64,000 nucleotides of DNA from the NCBI RefSeq assembly GCF_000012625.1, contig NC_007516.1, forward strand, positions 806,001-870,000, read 5' to 3'. Positions 44,168 to 54,232 of the stretch are shown here, in pieces (position 1 is the stretch's first letter; every line of letters starts with the position of its first letter). The position numbers and the translations under genes are program-made. The stretch comes from Synechococcus sp. CC9605. Lineage in GTDB: Bacteria; Cyanobacteriota; Cyanobacteriia; PCC-6307; Cyanobiaceae. The notes under the pieces were generated by a model that saw only the letters and a list, made by a program, of their open reading frames with translations, ran no database searches and was not told where the DNA came from.

Positions 44168-45253
44168 TCAGTCTTCAGCCCAGATGTATCGGGTGAGTTC
44201 TGCTGGGTCTGGCTCGGGTGCGGAGAGGGCGAAGTCAACGCAGTCCTGAACGATGTCGTCGATATCCTTTTCAATGGCGCGCAGTTCATCGCTGTTCACC
44301 AGACCCGCTTCGGTCAGGTCCCGCTCGAGGGCTTTGAGGGGATCACGCTTGGCCCAGAACAGCTTCTCTTCCTCCGCTCGCAGTTCGTCCGGATCAGCCA
44401 GAGAATGCCCGCGGAAGCGATAGGTCAGGCATTCCAGCAAGGTCGGACCTTCACCGGCCCTGGCCCGTTCCACGGCGCGTTGGGCCGCTGCCCGCACCGC
44501 CAGAACGTCCATGCCATCCACTTCCTCTCCGGCCATGCCGAAGGAACTGGCCTTGCGCCAGATCTCCGGGTCACTGGTGGCCCGGTCGTGGGCCATGCCG
44601 ATGGCCCACTTGTTGTTCTCGACCACGAAGATGATCGGCAGCTTCCACAGCTGCGCCATGTTCATGCATTCGAAAAACTGACCGTTGTTGCAGGTTCCAT
44701 CGCCAAAGAAAGCTGCCGTCACGGCGTTGCTTGAGGCATCACCAAGGGCGTCGCGCTTGTAGCGGCTGGTGAAGGCAGATCCGAGCGCTACGGGAATGCC
44801 TTCGGCGATGAAGGCAAAGCCGCCAAGAAGGTGGTGCTCCTTGGAGAACAGGTGCATCGAACCGCCGCGGCCTTTGCTGCAACCGGTCTCCTTGCCGAAG
44901 AGTTCGCTCATGACTTCGCGGGCCGGCACACCAGCGCTCAAGGCATGCACGTGGTCGCGATAGGTGCTGCAGAACCAGTCGTGCTGTCGTTTCATCGCAC
45001 CGATCACGCCGGTGCTGACCGCTTCCTGACCGTTGTAGAGGTGCACGAAGCCGAACATCTTGCCCCGGTAGTACATCTCGGCGCACTTGTCCTCAAAGCG
45101 TCGGCCCAGGGTCATGTCCCGGTAGAGCTCCAAGCCGGTGTCCCGCTCCACAGTGGCCCGTTGTGTGGTGACCAGCTTGGAAAGCCGTTCGGCGTGGGGA
45201 CCAGCAGTCGCAGTGCCAATCGGAGCGGAATCGACAGCGAGGTCCTGACCCAT
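44168..45253 (-). CDS. pdhA: Pyruvate dehydrogenase E1 component, alpha subunit
   Basis: Thiamine-diphosphate enzyme half that decarboxylates pyruvate. TPP/Mg motif [20 protein letters not shown] then [20 protein letters not shown]; phosphorylation-loop-like [16 protein letters not shown]. At about 360 residues it is full length. The ATG at 45253 gives [11 protein letters not shown]; an upstream TTG at 45277 adds eight residues. It is not next to its beta subunit here; E3 (lpdA) is in the window at 33.9 kb. Confidence 0.95.
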   Translation of the reverse strand: MGQDLAVDSAPIGTATAGPHAERLSKLVTTQRATVERDTGLELYRDMTLGRRFEDKCAEMYYRGKMFGFVHLYNGQEAVSTGVIGAMKRQHDWFCSTYRDHVHALSAGVPAREVMSELFGKETGCSKGRGGSMHLFSKEHHLLGGFAFIAEGIPVALGSAFTSRYKRDALGDASSNAVTAAFFGDGTCNNGQFFECMNMAQLWKLPIIFVVENNKWAIGMAHDRATSDPEIWRKASSFGMAGEEVDGMDVLAVRAAAQRAVERARAGEGPTLLECLTYRFRGHSLADPDELRAEEEKLFWAKRDPLKALERDLTEAGLVNSDELRAIEKDIDDIVQDCVDFALSAPEPDPAELTRYIWAED

Positions 45254-45354
45254 GTCCACCTGAGGGATTGCGATCAACTTTAAGGGCCAACCGATGAGCG
45301 ATGGGCAAAACCCCTGACACTGACTAAGATCCGCGTCTCCTCGCAGCGGCGCTG

Positions 45355-47346
45355 TTGGATCTGCCCATTGATCATTTCCGACTTCTGGGCATTAGTCCAT
45401 CGGCAGGCCCTGAGGCAATCCTGCGCCGCTTGGAAACCCGCTGTGACAGTCCACCGGATCAGGGCTTCACCCATGAGGCTCTGCTCCAACGCGCCGATCT
45501 GCTGCGTCGCTCCGCCGATTTGCTGACCGATCCCGCGGACAGGGCTGAGTACGAAGCCGCTCTGTTGCGCCTCAGCGAATCCCATCCGAACGGCACGGTG
45601 GGATTGGACCTCCCTACCAGCAGTGAGGTGGCGGGTCTGATTCTGCTCTGGGAAGCCCATGGGGCTCTCGAGGCCTTTCAGCTGGCAAGGCAGGGGCTCC
45701 AGCCCCCCCAGGCTCCAGCCCTCGGCAGTGGCCGTGAAGCGGATCTGACGCTTCTGGCCGCCCTGGCCTGCCGCGATGCTGCCTTGGAGGAACAGGAGCA
45801 ACGGCGCTATGAGTCGGCGGCCCAGCTGTTAATCGAGGGCATTCAGCTGCAACAGCGGATGGGCAAGCTGCCCGACCAGCAGCGCCGGCTGGAAAACGAT
45901 TTGCAGGGGCTCACTCCCTTCAGGATTCTCGATCTGCTGAGTCGTGATCTTGGCGATCAGGCCTCCCATCAACAGGGTTTGAAGCTGCTGGATGAGTTGG
46001 TCGTGGCCCGGGGCGGCCTGGAGGCCGCTGATGTTGATGACGATCAGCCCGGCAGCCTCAGCCAGGAGGATTTCGAATCGTTCTTTCACCAGATCCGCCG
46101 CTTCCTGACCGTTCAGGAGCAGATCGATCTGTTCAGCCGCTGGTTTGAGGCGGGCGCCGCCGATGCCGGTTTCCTCACGGTTCTGGCCCTCACTGCCGCA
46201 GGCTTCTCCCGGCGCAAGCCCGAGTTTCTCGAGCAGGCGCGTGAGCGGATGCAGACGGTTGCCAATGCCGACCTCGATCCCATGCCTCTGCTGGGGTGTC
46301 TGGATCTGCTGCTGGGCAACGTAAAGGATGCGGATCGGCATTTCGCCGTCCTGCGGGATCCGGATCTGCAGGCCTGGTTCCTCAATCACCCGGGTGATCG
46401 GTTGGCCGCGCAGTGCGAGTACTGCCGGGCCTGGCTTGAACGTGATGTCTTGCCGGGATATCGCGACGTGGACGCCTCGGTTGCTGATCTCGATGCCTGG
46501 TTCGCTGATCGTGATGTGCAGGGCTTTGTCGATCGTCTCGATCGCAAGGCGTCGCGGCAGATCGGATCCGACGACATGACCTTGGCCTGGGCAACGGCAG
46601 GCGATGCATCCCTTGGAGAGCCGAGCGAACCAGCTGAATCAGACCAGACGGTTGACTCCGAAGACGCGGATGCCACACCGCTCTGGCAGCAACGTTGGCT
46701 CCGCCCCGCTGCTGCAGCGCTTGCACTGATCGGAATCACCGTTGCAGGTTTTGCCCTGGTGCGACGCAACTGGAATCCCGCGTCGCAGACGGCGCAAACC
46801 GCTTCACCGTCCGCTGTGGAAGAGGAGGTTGAAGCAAAGCTGGAGCTCGACGCTGCTTCATCCCCCGTGGATGAAGAGCTCGTGGATGAAGACCCCATGG
46901 ATGACGAGCCCATTGCGAGTCTGAAGCCCGATCTTGAGCCTTCAGCACCTTCTGAGCCACTGGTGAGTGATGCCCCGACGGAAGCCGAGCTTCAGGCCTT
47001 GCTCCAGGGATGGCTTGATGCCAAAGCGTTGACACTGTCTGGCCAGCCAGCCGATCTGTCCGTCGTGGCGAGGCGGCCCCTACTGAAGCGCGTGGAGCAG
47101 GAGCGGGCAGCTGATCAGGCTGCAGGGCGATCCAAGTCGATTGATGCATCAATTACCACCATTGAGGTGGTCGACCGCAAGCCTCAAAGGATTGAATTGC
47201 TGGCCCAGGTGGCCTACAGCGATCGCCTGAAGTCTGGCGACGGAACCGTCATTGAAGAGACAGCGCCGACTGATTTCATTGTCACCTACGTACTCGGCAG
47301 GGATGGAACCCAATGGCGTTTGCACGACTACATCCCGGGCTCCTGA
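45355..47346 (+). CDS. ftn2: Cell division protein Ftn2/ZipN (ARC6 homologue)
   Basis: Cyanobacterial FtsZ-ring anchor related to plant ARC6. The N-terminal J-like domain ([20 protein letters not shown], lacking the HPD loop) is followed by long helical TPR-like repeats, a Glu/Asp-rich segment, one transmembrane segment ([18 protein letters not shown], about residue 450) and a C-terminal IMS/DUF4101 domain ([39 protein letters not shown]). TTG start at 45355. FtsZ itself is at 9-10 kb. Confidence 0.92.
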   Translation: MDLPIDHFRLLGISPSAGPEAILRRLETRCDSPPDQGFTHEALLQRADLLRRSADLLTDPADRAEYEAALLRLSESHPNGTVGLDLPTSSEVAGLILLWEAHGALEAFQLARQGLQPPQAPALGSGREADLTLLAALACRDAALEEQEQRRYESAAQLLIEGIQLQQRMGKLPDQQRRLENDLQGLTPFRILDLLSRDLGDQASHQQGLKLLDELVVARGGLEAADVDDDQPGSLSQEDFESFFHQIRRFLTVQEQIDLFSRWFEAGAADAGFLTVLALTAAGFSRRKPEFLEQARERMQTVANADLDPMPLLGCLDLLLGNVKDADRHFAVLRDPDLQAWFLNHPGDRLAAQCEYCRAWLERDVLPGYRDVDASVADLDAWFADRDVQGFVDRLDRKASRQIGSDDMTLAWATAGDASLGEPSEPAESDQTVDSEDADATPLWQQRWLRPAAAALALIGITVAGFALVRRNWNPASQTAQTASPSAVEEEVEAKLELDAASSPVDEELVDEDPMDDEPIASLKPDLEPSAPSEPLVSDAPTEAELQALLQGWLDAKALTLSGQPADLSVVARRPLLKRVEQERAADQAAGRSKSIDASITTIEVVDRKPQRIELLAQVAYSDRLKSGDGTVIEETAPTDFIVTYVLGRDGTQWRLHDYIPGS

Positions 47347-47414
47347 GTTGCTGAATCGGATTGCATGACCGTCGCTTTTTACGATCACCCCATTGATCCA
47401 GGGGCGTAACGCCG

Positions 47415-48893
47415 ATGTTCGACGAGCTTTCAGCCCGTTTTGAGGATGCGGTCAAAGGGCTGCGCGGCCAAGACAGCATCAGCGAAACCAACGTCGATGG
47501 GGCTCTGAAGGACGTCCGTCGGGCCTTGCTTGAAGCCGACGTCAGCCTGCCGGTGGTGAAGGAATTCGTGGCTGATGTCCGCGACAAAGCCGTTGGTGCC
47601 GAGGTGGTGCGCGGTGTCAGCCCGGATCAGAAGTTCATCCAGGTGGTCCACGAACAGCTGGTGGAGGTCATGGGGGGCGATAACGCTCCTCTGGCCAAGG
47701 CGGCTGACGCTCCCACCGTCGTGTTGATGGCCGGTCTTCAGGGTGCCGGTAAAACCACCGCAACGGCTAAGTTGGGCCTCCACCTCAAGGATCAGGGACG
47801 TCGGGCCTTGATGGTTGGTGCCGACGTCTACCGACCAGCCGCCATCGAGCAGCTGAAAACACTCGGTGCTCAGATCGATGTGGAGGTGTTCAGCCTCGGT
47901 GCTGAGGCCAAGCCTGAAGACATTGCGGCCGCTGGTCTGGCCAAGGCGAAGGAGGAAGGGTTCGACACGCTCCTGGTCGACACCGCCGGTCGCCTCCAGA
48001 TCGACACCGAGATGATGGAGGAGATGGTGCGGATCCGCACCGCTGTGCAGCCCGATGAGGTGCTGCTGGTGGTGGATTCGATGATCGGCCAGGAAGCGGC
48101 CGAACTCACCCGTGCCTTCCACGACCAGGTGGGGATCACCGGTGCGGTGCTCACCAAGCTCGACGGTGATTCCCGTGGCGGTGCCGCCCTCTCGATCCGC
48201 AAGGTGAGCGGTCAGCCGATCAAGTTCATCGGCACCGGCGAAAAGGTTGAGGCCCTGCAGCCGTTCCATCCCGAACGGATGGCCAGTCGCATCCTCGGCA
48301 TGGGTGACGTGCTGACGCTGGTGGAGAAGGCCCAGAAGGAGGTCGAACTCGCCGACGTCGAAAAGATGCAGAAGAAGCTGCAGGAGGCGACGTTTGATTT
48401 CTCGGACTTCGTCAAGCAGATGCGCCTGATCAAGCGCATGGGCTCGCTGGGGGGTCTGATGAAAATGATCCCGGGCATGAACAAGATCGATGACGGCATG
48501 CTCAAGCAGGGGGAACAGCAGCTCAAGCGCATCGAGGCAATGATCGGTTCGATGACCCAGCAGGAGCGGGAAAATCCCGACCTTCTGGCGAGTCAACCCT
48601 CAAGGCGTCGCCGGATCGCCAGCGGCAGCGGTCATCAGGCTGCAGATGTGGACAAGGTGCTGGCTGACTTTCAGAAGATGCGTGGCTTCATGCAGCAGAT
48701 GAGCCAGGGCAACATGCCCGGAACGGGAGGCATGCCCGGTATGGGTGGAATGCCTGGGATGCCCGGAATGGGAGGCGTGCCGGGAATGCCAGGCATGGGC
48801 GGCATGCCTGGAGGTAGTGGTCGTCCGGGTCGTGGGGGACCACCGAAGCGACAGCGACCCGCCAAGAAGAAGAAGGGCTTCGGGGACCTGTGA
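47415..48893 (+). CDS. ffh: Signal recognition particle protein Ffh
   Basis: GTPase that targets nascent membrane proteins with the SRP RNA. N domain, then the G domain (VVLMAGLQGAGKTTATAKLG, LLVDTAGRLQID, TKLDGDSRGGAALSIRK) and the Met-rich M domain (FVKQMRLIKRMGSLGGLMKM, then GMLKQGEQQLKRIEAMIGSM). The C terminus has an unusual Met-Pro-Gly repeat (GGMPGMGGMPGMPGMGG) before a basic tail. At 492 residues it is full length. Confidence 0.97.
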   Translation: MFDELSARFEDAVKGLRGQDSISETNVDGALKDVRRALLEADVSLPVVKEFVADVRDKAVGAEVVRGVSPDQKFIQVVHEQLVEVMGGDNAPLAKAADAPTVVLMAGLQGAGKTTATAKLGLHLKDQGRRALMVGADVYRPAAIEQLKTLGAQIDVEVFSLGAEAKPEDIAAAGLAKAKEEGFDTLLVDTAGRLQIDTEMMEEMVRIRTAVQPDEVLLVVDSMIGQEAAELTRAFHDQVGITGAVLTKLDGDSRGGAALSIRKVSGQPIKFIGTGEKVEALQPFHPERMASRILGMGDVLTLVEKAQKEVELADVEKMQKKLQEATFDFSDFVKQMRLIKRMGSLGGLMKMIPGMNKIDDGMLKQGEQQLKRIEAMIGSMTQQERENPDLLASQPSRRRRIASGSGHQAADVDKVLADFQKMRGFMQQMSQGNMPGTGGMPGMGGMPGMPGMGGVPGMPGMGGMPGGSGRPGRGGPPKRQRPAKKKKGFGDL

Positions 48894-48971
48894 GGGCGGA
48901 ACGGTATGGTGGTTGTTTGGCAGGCGTTTAGGCGCCGCCGGACCACCTCTTTCCTTCACTCCAGGGCCACG

Positions 48972-49379
48972 ATGATCAAGCTCCGCCTGAAGCGGTTTGG
49001 CAAGAAGCGGGAAGCGAGCTTCCGCCTCGTGGCCTGCAATAGCACCTCACGTCGGGACGGTCGTCCCCTCCAGGAGCTGGGCTTCTACAACCCGCGGACG
49101 AAGGAAACCCGTCTCGACACCGAGGCGATTCGTGAGCGTCTGGGTCAGGGTGCCCAACCCACTGATGTGGTGCGCACCCTGCTCGAGCGCGGCGGTCTTC
49201 TTGAAAAGACCGTGCGTCCTGCCGAGACCGTCGGCAAGGCCAAGCAAGCGGCCAAGCGTGAGGCTGATGCCAAGCAAGCCGCCAAGGAGGCTGCCGAGGC
49301 TAAGGCTGCAGCAGCTGATGAGAAAGCTGCAGAAGCTGAAGCTTCTGATTCCGCAGAATCCGAATCCACCGAGGGCTGA
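48972..49379 (+). CDS. rpsP: 30S ribosomal protein S16
   Basis: The first 80 residues are canonical S16 ([30 protein letters not shown]). A long Ala/Lys/Glu-rich C-terminal tail of about 50 residues follows ([20 protein letters not shown]), common in marine cyanobacteria. The ATG at 48972 is chosen over the 22-codon longer frame. It lies in a run ffh-rpsP-phoH on the same strand with short gaps. Confidence 0.95.
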   Translation: MIKLRLKRFGKKREASFRLVACNSTSRRDGRPLQELGFYNPRTKETRLDTEAIRERLGQGAQPTDVVRTLLERGGLLEKTVRPAETVGKAKQAAKREADAKQAAKEAAEAKAAAADEKAAEAEASDSAESESTEG

Positions 49380-49387
49380 TCATTCCG

Positions 49388-50383
49388 GTGTCTGACGACG
49401 GCGAACGCGGCCGTTTCGTTCTCGACCTGCCTGATCCCGATGCTGCACTGGCCTTGGCTGGTGAAGCGGAAACAACCCTGCATCGCCTGGAAGCTCTGAC
49501 AGGAGCCTCCATGGTGTTGCGGGGTCTTCAACTGGTGATCACCGGGCGGCCAACGCAGATTGAGAGGGCTGCTGCGGTTGTGGAATTGGTGCGCCCGATC
49601 TGGCAGGACGGCCAGTCGGTGTCACCGGTGGACCTCCAGTCGGCGCTGGGAGCGCTCAACACCGGCCGCGGCGATGACCACGCCGCCATGGGCGAGCAGG
49701 TGTTGGCGAAGAGCCAGAAGGGCAATCTGCTTCGCCCGCGCACCCTGCGCCAGAAGAAATACGTGGATGCCATGGAGCGCCACGACCTCACCTTTGCCCT
49801 CGGCCCTGCCGGCACCGGCAAAACCTTTCTCGCCACCGTTCTCGCGGTTCGGATGCTTACCGAACGCAAGGTGGAGCGTTTGATTCTCACCCGGCCGGCT
49901 GTTGAAGCTGGGGAGCGCCTGGGGTTCCTGCCCGGCGACCTGCAGCAGAAGGTGGACCCCTATCTGCGTCCGCTCTATGACGCCTTGCATTCCCTGCTCG
50001 GCGCGGAGAAAACCCACGTGCTGCTGGAGAAGGGTGTGATTGAGGTCGCTCCCCTGGCCTACATGCGGGGCCGCACTCTCAGCGATGCCTTTGTGATCCT
50101 GGATGAGGCGCAGAACACCACGCCGGCCCAGATGCGCATGGTGCTCACCCGTCTGGGAGAGCGTTCGCGAATGGTCGTGACCGGTGACATCACCCAGGTG
50201 GATCTGCCTGCCACTGTGCAGAGCGGTTTGGTGGAGGCATCTGAGGTTTTGGAGGGCGTTGAAGGGGTCGCCGTCTGCCGCCTTACTTCGGCGGATGTGG
50301 TGCGTCACCCCCTCGTGCAGCGGGTGGTGGAGGCCTATGCCCGACGGGACGAACGCAAAACGCCAAAAGTTCAACGTCGATAG
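49388..50383 (+). CDS. PhoH family protein (ATPase)
   Basis: An N-terminal KH-like part (TTLHRLEALTGASMVLRGLQ) and a P-loop ATPase core with Walker A LGPAGTGKTFLATVLA and Walker B AFVILDEAQNTTPAQMRM. PhoH-type proteins are linked to RNA metabolism and ribosome maturation. GTG start at 49388, 8 bp after rpsP, so the two are cotranscribed. 331 residues. Confidence 0.94.
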   Translation: MSDDGERGRFVLDLPDPDAALALAGEAETTLHRLEALTGASMVLRGLQLVITGRPTQIERAAAVVELVRPIWQDGQSVSPVDLQSALGALNTGRGDDHAAMGEQVLAKSQKGNLLRPRTLRQKKYVDAMERHDLTFALGPAGTGKTFLATVLAVRMLTERKVERLILTRPAVEAGERLGFLPGDLQQKVDPYLRPLYDALHSLLGAEKTHVLLEKGVIEVAPLAYMRGRTLSDAFVILDEAQNTTPAQMRMVLTRLGERSRMVVTGDITQVDLPATVQSGLVEASEVLEGVEGVAVCRLTSADVVRHPLVQRVVEAYARRDERKTPKVQRR

Positions 50384-50451
50384 GGAGATCCACACCCCAA
50401 TCCCTTGTCACCGCTGGCAGGATGTGATGAGTCTTTGGTGACTTGGTCGAC

Positions 50452-51183
50452 ATGCCAGCAAGCAGCAATTTCCAGGAAGCGATCCGCGAGGCGCAATCGA
50501 GTGCCCTCGTCGGCCCCAACGTTGTCAACAAGGCGCTGCCCTACGTCGGCGGCGGCATGGTGCTCACCTCAATCGGGGTGATTGGTGGTCTCTCGATGAT
50601 GGCCACTCCGCTGTTCATGCCCCTGTTCTGGGTGGCTGTGATCGGCAACCTGGTGCTGTTCTTCGTGGCGCAGAACGTCGCCTTGAAGGGCAACAACGCC
50701 ACAGCCTTGCCGCTGCTGTCGATCTACAGCTTGATCACCGGGTTCACCTTGAGTGGTCTCGTGGCTTTGGCGGGAGCCGTTGCGGGTGTGGGTGCGGTTG
50801 GCACCGCCGCACTGGCCACCGGCATCACCTTCGTGATTGCATCGATCGTCGGCCGCCGCATGAGCGATTCCGTTGGTCAGGCCCTGTCCGGTGTGGTGGG
50901 TCTCGGCCTGGTCGGCCTGATCCTGGCGATGGTCGTTCAGTTCATCGGTGGCATCTTTGCCCCCGCGATGTTCCATGGCACCAGCTTTGAGCTGATGATC
51001 GCCGGCTTCGGCACCGTGTTGTTCATTGGTGCCGCTTTTGTCGACTTTTACACGATGCCCCGCTCCTACCGGGATGACCAATACCTGGCAGGCGCTTTGA
51101 GCATGTACCTCACGTACATCAACCTGTTCATCTTCATCCTGCGTCTGATCATCGTGCTCAACGGCGGTGGTCGTCGCGACTGA
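50452..51183 (+). CDS. Bax inhibitor-1/YccA family membrane protein
   Basis: Seven hydrophobic segments with the family features (MFHGTSFELMIAGFGTVLFI and VDFYTMPRSYRDDQYLAGAL near the end). BI-1 proteins are proposed calcium-leak or membrane-protease-modulating proteins; the bacterial role is poorly known. The ATG at 50452 gives MPASSNFQEA; an in-frame TTG lies three codons upstream. A strong intrinsic terminator follows at 51225. Confidence 0.92.
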   Translation: MPASSNFQEAIREAQSSALVGPNVVNKALPYVGGGMVLTSIGVIGGLSMMATPLFMPLFWVAVIGNLVLFFVAQNVALKGNNATALPLLSIYSLITGFTLSGLVALAGAVAGVGAVGTAALATGITFVIASIVGRRMSDSVGQALSGVVGLGLVGLILAMVVQFIGGIFAPAMFHGTSFELMIAGFGTVLFIGAAFVDFYTMPRSYRDDQYLAGALSMYLTYINLFIFILRLIIVLNGGGRRD

Positions 51184-51224
51184 ACGTCGCGACTGACGAT
51201 TTCAACTCAATCGAATCATTCCTT

Positions 51225-51250
51225 GCCCCGGCCTGCCCGGGGCTTTTCTT
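51225..51250 (+). terminator. Intrinsic terminator after the BI-1 gene
   Basis: The 7-bp stem GCCCCGG/CCGGGGC with a 5-nt loop is followed by TTTTCTT. It sits between convergent genes. Confidence 0.8.
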
Positions 51251-51269
51251 ATGGCTCAGCCTTCAACCT

Positions 51270-51791
51270 TCAGCCCTCCGCCACGGCATAGACGCTGTCT
51301 CCAATCGCTTGTTTCTGCTCGGCGTCGTACCCCCACTTCTCCAGGAAGGCGACGTCCTCACCGCAGTTGTCGAGGGCTGCGGCCAGCAGTTGCTCTAGGC
51401 GCTCTTTCACCTCCGCTGGTTCCAGCAGCCTGAGCAGTTCAACACAGCGGCTGCTGACCCGCTCCGAGCCTGCCTGCTGCACCTCATCTCCCGTGCGCCG
51501 GTGATGAACGGCCATGGCTGTGCTCATGGCCAGATTGCGAACGCTCAGATCCACAACGCCAGCACCGGCGCCGCGCAGCTGACCGACGACGGCGTCGGGC
51601 AACCGATCCATCAGCACGCTCTCGCCCGCCAGGCTTACCACGAAAAATCCCCGGGCCCCATCGCGGCTGGCCACCATTTCACCGATGCGGTCGGCCAACA
51701 CCTCATCGCTGATCTCCTCGTTGTCCCACTGCTGCAGCCAGGCCGCTGTGATTTCCATGGCCTGCTGGAAGGTGGGCTGCTGATCCGCCAT
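51270..51791 (-). CDS. Conserved hypothetical protein (173 aa)
   Basis: Starts MADQQPTFQQAMEITAAWLQ. The first half resembles a small alpha/beta domain (ARGFFVVSLAGESVLMDRLP), and the second half is helical (RLLEPAEVKERLEQLLAAAL, WGYDAEQKQAIGDSVYAVAE). No named family is recognised. The ATG at 51791 is used over one four codons upstream. Divergent from era with 75 bp between them. Confidence 0.82.
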   Translation of the reverse strand: MADQQPTFQQAMEITAAWLQQWDNEEISDEVLADRIGEMVASRDGARGFFVVSLAGESVLMDRLPDAVVGQLRGAGAGVVDLSVRNLAMSTAMAVHHRRTGDEVQQAGSERVSSRCVELLRLLEPAEVKERLEQLLAAALDNCGEDVAFLEKWGYDAEQKQAIGDSVYAVAEG

Positions 51792-51866
51792 GGACCTGTT
51801 CAATTCCTGCTCTCAGGCTATGGGTCGATTCAACGGATTGATTCAACGGCGGCGCAGACTTAGAGG

Positions 51867-52802
51867 ATGCACGCAACTCCCCTGCCAGAGGATTACCGCT
51901 CTGGCTTCATCGCACTGATCGGTCGCCCCAACGTGGGCAAATCCACGCTGGTGAATCAGCTGGTGGGGGAGAAGGTGGCGATCACATCGCCCGTGGCCCA
52001 GACCACCCGCAACCGACTGCGGGCCATCCTTACCACTGAGGTGGCCCAGATGGTGCTGGTGGACACGCCTGGCATCCACAAGCCCCACCACTTGCTGGGG
52101 GAACGGCTGGTGAAGAGTGCCCGCAGCGCCATCGGTGAAGTGGATCTGGTGGTGTTGCTGTTGGAGGGGTGCGAGCGCCCGGGGCGCGGTGATGCCTTCA
52201 TCGTGAATTTGCTGCAGCAGCAGTCCCTGCCGGTGCTGGTGGCCCTGAACAAGTGGGACAAGCTGGCGGAGGAGCACCGCGCTGAAGCGGAAGAGGCCTA
52301 TGCCGCCCTGCTGCAGGAGACGAATTGGCCGGTGCACCGCTGCAGCGCCCTGTCAGGCGATGGCTGCGCAGATCTCACAGCAGCGATGGCGGCTCAGTTG
52401 CCCTTGGGGCCACAGCTGTATCCGCCCGAGATGGTGAGTGATCAACCGGAGCGGGTGCTGCTGGGGGAACTCATTCGCGAGCAGGTGCTTCTGCACACGC
52501 GGGAAGAGGTGCCCCACAGCGTTGCCGTCACCATTGATCGCGTTGAGGAGTTGCCGGCCAAGGGCAAGGGTGCGGGTCGGACGGCTGTCTTGGCCACGGT
52601 TCTGGTGGAACGGAAGAGTCAGAAGGGAATCCTGATCGGCAAAGGCGGGGCGATGCTCAAGACGATCGGCCAGGGGGCGCGGCTGCAGATGCAGGTGCTG
52701 ATTGATGGTCCGGTGTATCTGGAGCTGTTCGTGAAGGTGGTGCCCGATTGGCGCAGCAAACCGGCCCGCTTGGCGGAGCTGGGTTACACGGGAAATCAAT
52801 AA
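51867..52802 (+). CDS. era: GTPase Era
   Basis: Ribosome-assembly GTPase binding 16S rRNA. G1 IGRPNVGKSTLVNQLVGEK, G3 LVDTPGIHKPHHLLGERL, G4 ALNKWDKL, and a C-terminal KH domain with the GxxG-type loop GILIGKGGAMLKTIGQGAR. At 311 residues it is full length. The ATG is at 51867. Confidence 0.97.
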   Translation: MHATPLPEDYRSGFIALIGRPNVGKSTLVNQLVGEKVAITSPVAQTTRNRLRAILTTEVAQMVLVDTPGIHKPHHLLGERLVKSARSAIGEVDLVVLLLEGCERPGRGDAFIVNLLQQQSLPVLVALNKWDKLAEEHRAEAEEAYAALLQETNWPVHRCSALSGDGCADLTAAMAAQLPLGPQLYPPEMVSDQPERVLLGELIREQVLLHTREEVPHSVAVTIDRVEELPAKGKGAGRTAVLATVLVERKSQKGILIGKGGAMLKTIGQGARLQMQVLIDGPVYLELFVKVVPDWRSKPARLAELGYTGNQ

Positions 52803-52840
52803 CTGCCCGCTTGATGGCATCAGCGCGTAATGTCGCGCCC

Positions 52841-53743
52841 ATGCTTTCGCTGCTGACGCGCACCAAGAGCTTTCGGGACCCATGGGTCGGTCACCCAGAT
52901 CTGAACCGACGCTGGCAGCTGCATCGACGCCGGGTTCAGCTGGCGGAGACGCTGTGCCTCTGGAGGCGGCTGCTGCGACCAACTCAGCTGGCCAGCCTGG
53001 AGGGGGATGGCTTTGTGGTGCTCGAGAACTTTCTGCCGCAGCCGGAGTTTGAGGCCTTGCGCGATGAGGTGGAGACCGTGGTGGCTCGCGCCTCACGCCT
53101 GCATCCGGCACCGGACAACAACATGCCTGGTTTTCGCCCCAAACAACCCTTCCCCGGGGGTTTTGATCGTTTCGATGGAGGAACCCTCAACCGCTTTCTG
53201 CACATCGACCCCGAGCAGATGCCTCGGGCCACTGCCTTCTCCCATGACCATAGGCTCAGTGCGGGATCGCGCCAGGTCATCGGCTTGCCGATGAATCCGC
53301 GCAAGCTGGACATCTACCTCACGGCTCACGGCGAGGAGGCCCGCACGCCCGATCTGCAGAAGGTGCTGCATCGCGACACGTTCTTCCGAGCTCTGAAGTT
53401 CTGGTTCTTTCTGCGGCCGGTGCAACCCCAGGACGGTCCCTTCGAATACGTGCCGGGCAGCCATCGTCTCGATCCATCCCGCCTGCGGTGGGAGCAGACC
53501 ACAGCCGTTGCAGCTGCAGAACAACGGCGGCAGCCGGATGTGTCTGGATCGTTCCGCATTCGCGAAGAGTCCTTGGCCGAACTGGGTCTGCCCAGGCCTG
53601 TTGCCCTCACCTGCCCTGCCAACACCCTGGTGCTGGCGGACGTGTTCGGCTTTCACCGGCGCGGTGCCGCCGCCCAGGGGCAGCAGCGGTTAGCGCTTTA
53701 CGGCTGGAACCGCCCTTATCCCTTCCTCCCTATCAGCTGGTGA
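52841..53743 (+). CDS. Phytanoyl-CoA dioxygenase (PhyH)-like Fe(II)/2-oxoglutarate oxygenase
   Basis: The Fe ligands H-x-D are in QKVLHRDTFFRALKFWFFLR and the distal His in DVFGFHRRGAA, followed by a 2OG-binding Arg region. The N-terminal 60 residues are basic and helical. It likely hydroxylates an unknown small molecule or lipid. An alternative ATG at 52814 adds nine residues. It lies 38 bp after era on the same strand. Confidence 0.85.
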   Translation: MLSLLTRTKSFRDPWVGHPDLNRRWQLHRRRVQLAETLCLWRRLLRPTQLASLEGDGFVVLENFLPQPEFEALRDEVETVVARASRLHPAPDNNMPGFRPKQPFPGGFDRFDGGTLNRFLHIDPEQMPRATAFSHDHRLSAGSRQVIGLPMNPRKLDIYLTAHGEEARTPDLQKVLHRDTFFRALKFWFFLRPVQPQDGPFEYVPGSHRLDPSRLRWEQTTAVAAAEQRRQPDVSGSFRIREESLAELGLPRPVALTCPANTLVLADVFGFHRRGAAAQGQQRLALYGWNRPYPFLPISW

Positions 53744-53764
53744 TCCGGCTGAGAGAATGGGCGT

Positions 53765-54226
53765 ATGAGTGAACAAGCCTTTCCCCCGGAAGACCCTGGC
53801 TCCTTTCTGAGCCTTTGCGACGGGGAGTGGATGAGCCTTCGCAGTTGCTTTGAGCTGGCTGCTGGTGGAGATGACGAGTGGCACAGCAGCGAACGGGGTG
53901 AACTCACCGTCCGCTGCGTGAGCGAGCAAGGGGCTCTCGGCCAACTGCAGGTGCAGGCCCCTGGTGGAACCAGCAGCAGCCTCACTTTCGCTGCTGATGG
54001 ACGGCTGATTCTCGATGGTGATTCGCCAGGTAACTGGAGGTTCTGGCCTGACGGCAGCATGGAGCTGAACCTCAGCCGGGCTGACGGTGTGCAGGTTCAG
54101 GAGCGGATCTGGTTCACGCGGGCCAACCTGCGCCTGCGCAGCACCACGGCGGTGGATGCGCAGGGAACACCGGTGCAAGGCAGTTTCTGCACGGACATCC
54201 GCAGGGTGTCCAAACCCGCGGCCTGA
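53765..54226 (+). CDS. Phycobiliprotein chromophore lyase (CpcS/CpeS family)
   Basis: 153 residues forming the lipocalin-like barrel of S/U-type lyases, which attach phycobilins to cysteines of phycobiliproteins. Marks are the early LCDGEWMSLRSCFEL and the late QERIWFTRANLRLRSTTAVD followed by GSFCTDIRRV. Which subunit (CpcS, CpcU, CpeS or CpeU) cannot be decided. It lies 6 bp upstream of the trmD start. Confidence 0.88.
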   Translation: MSEQAFPPEDPGSFLSLCDGEWMSLRSCFELAAGGDDEWHSSERGELTVRCVSEQGALGQLQVQAPGGTSSSLTFAADGRLILDGDSPGNWRFWPDGSMELNLSRADGVQVQERIWFTRANLRLRSTTAVDAQGTPVQGSFCTDIRRVSKPAA

Positions 54227-54232
54227 GGCGGC

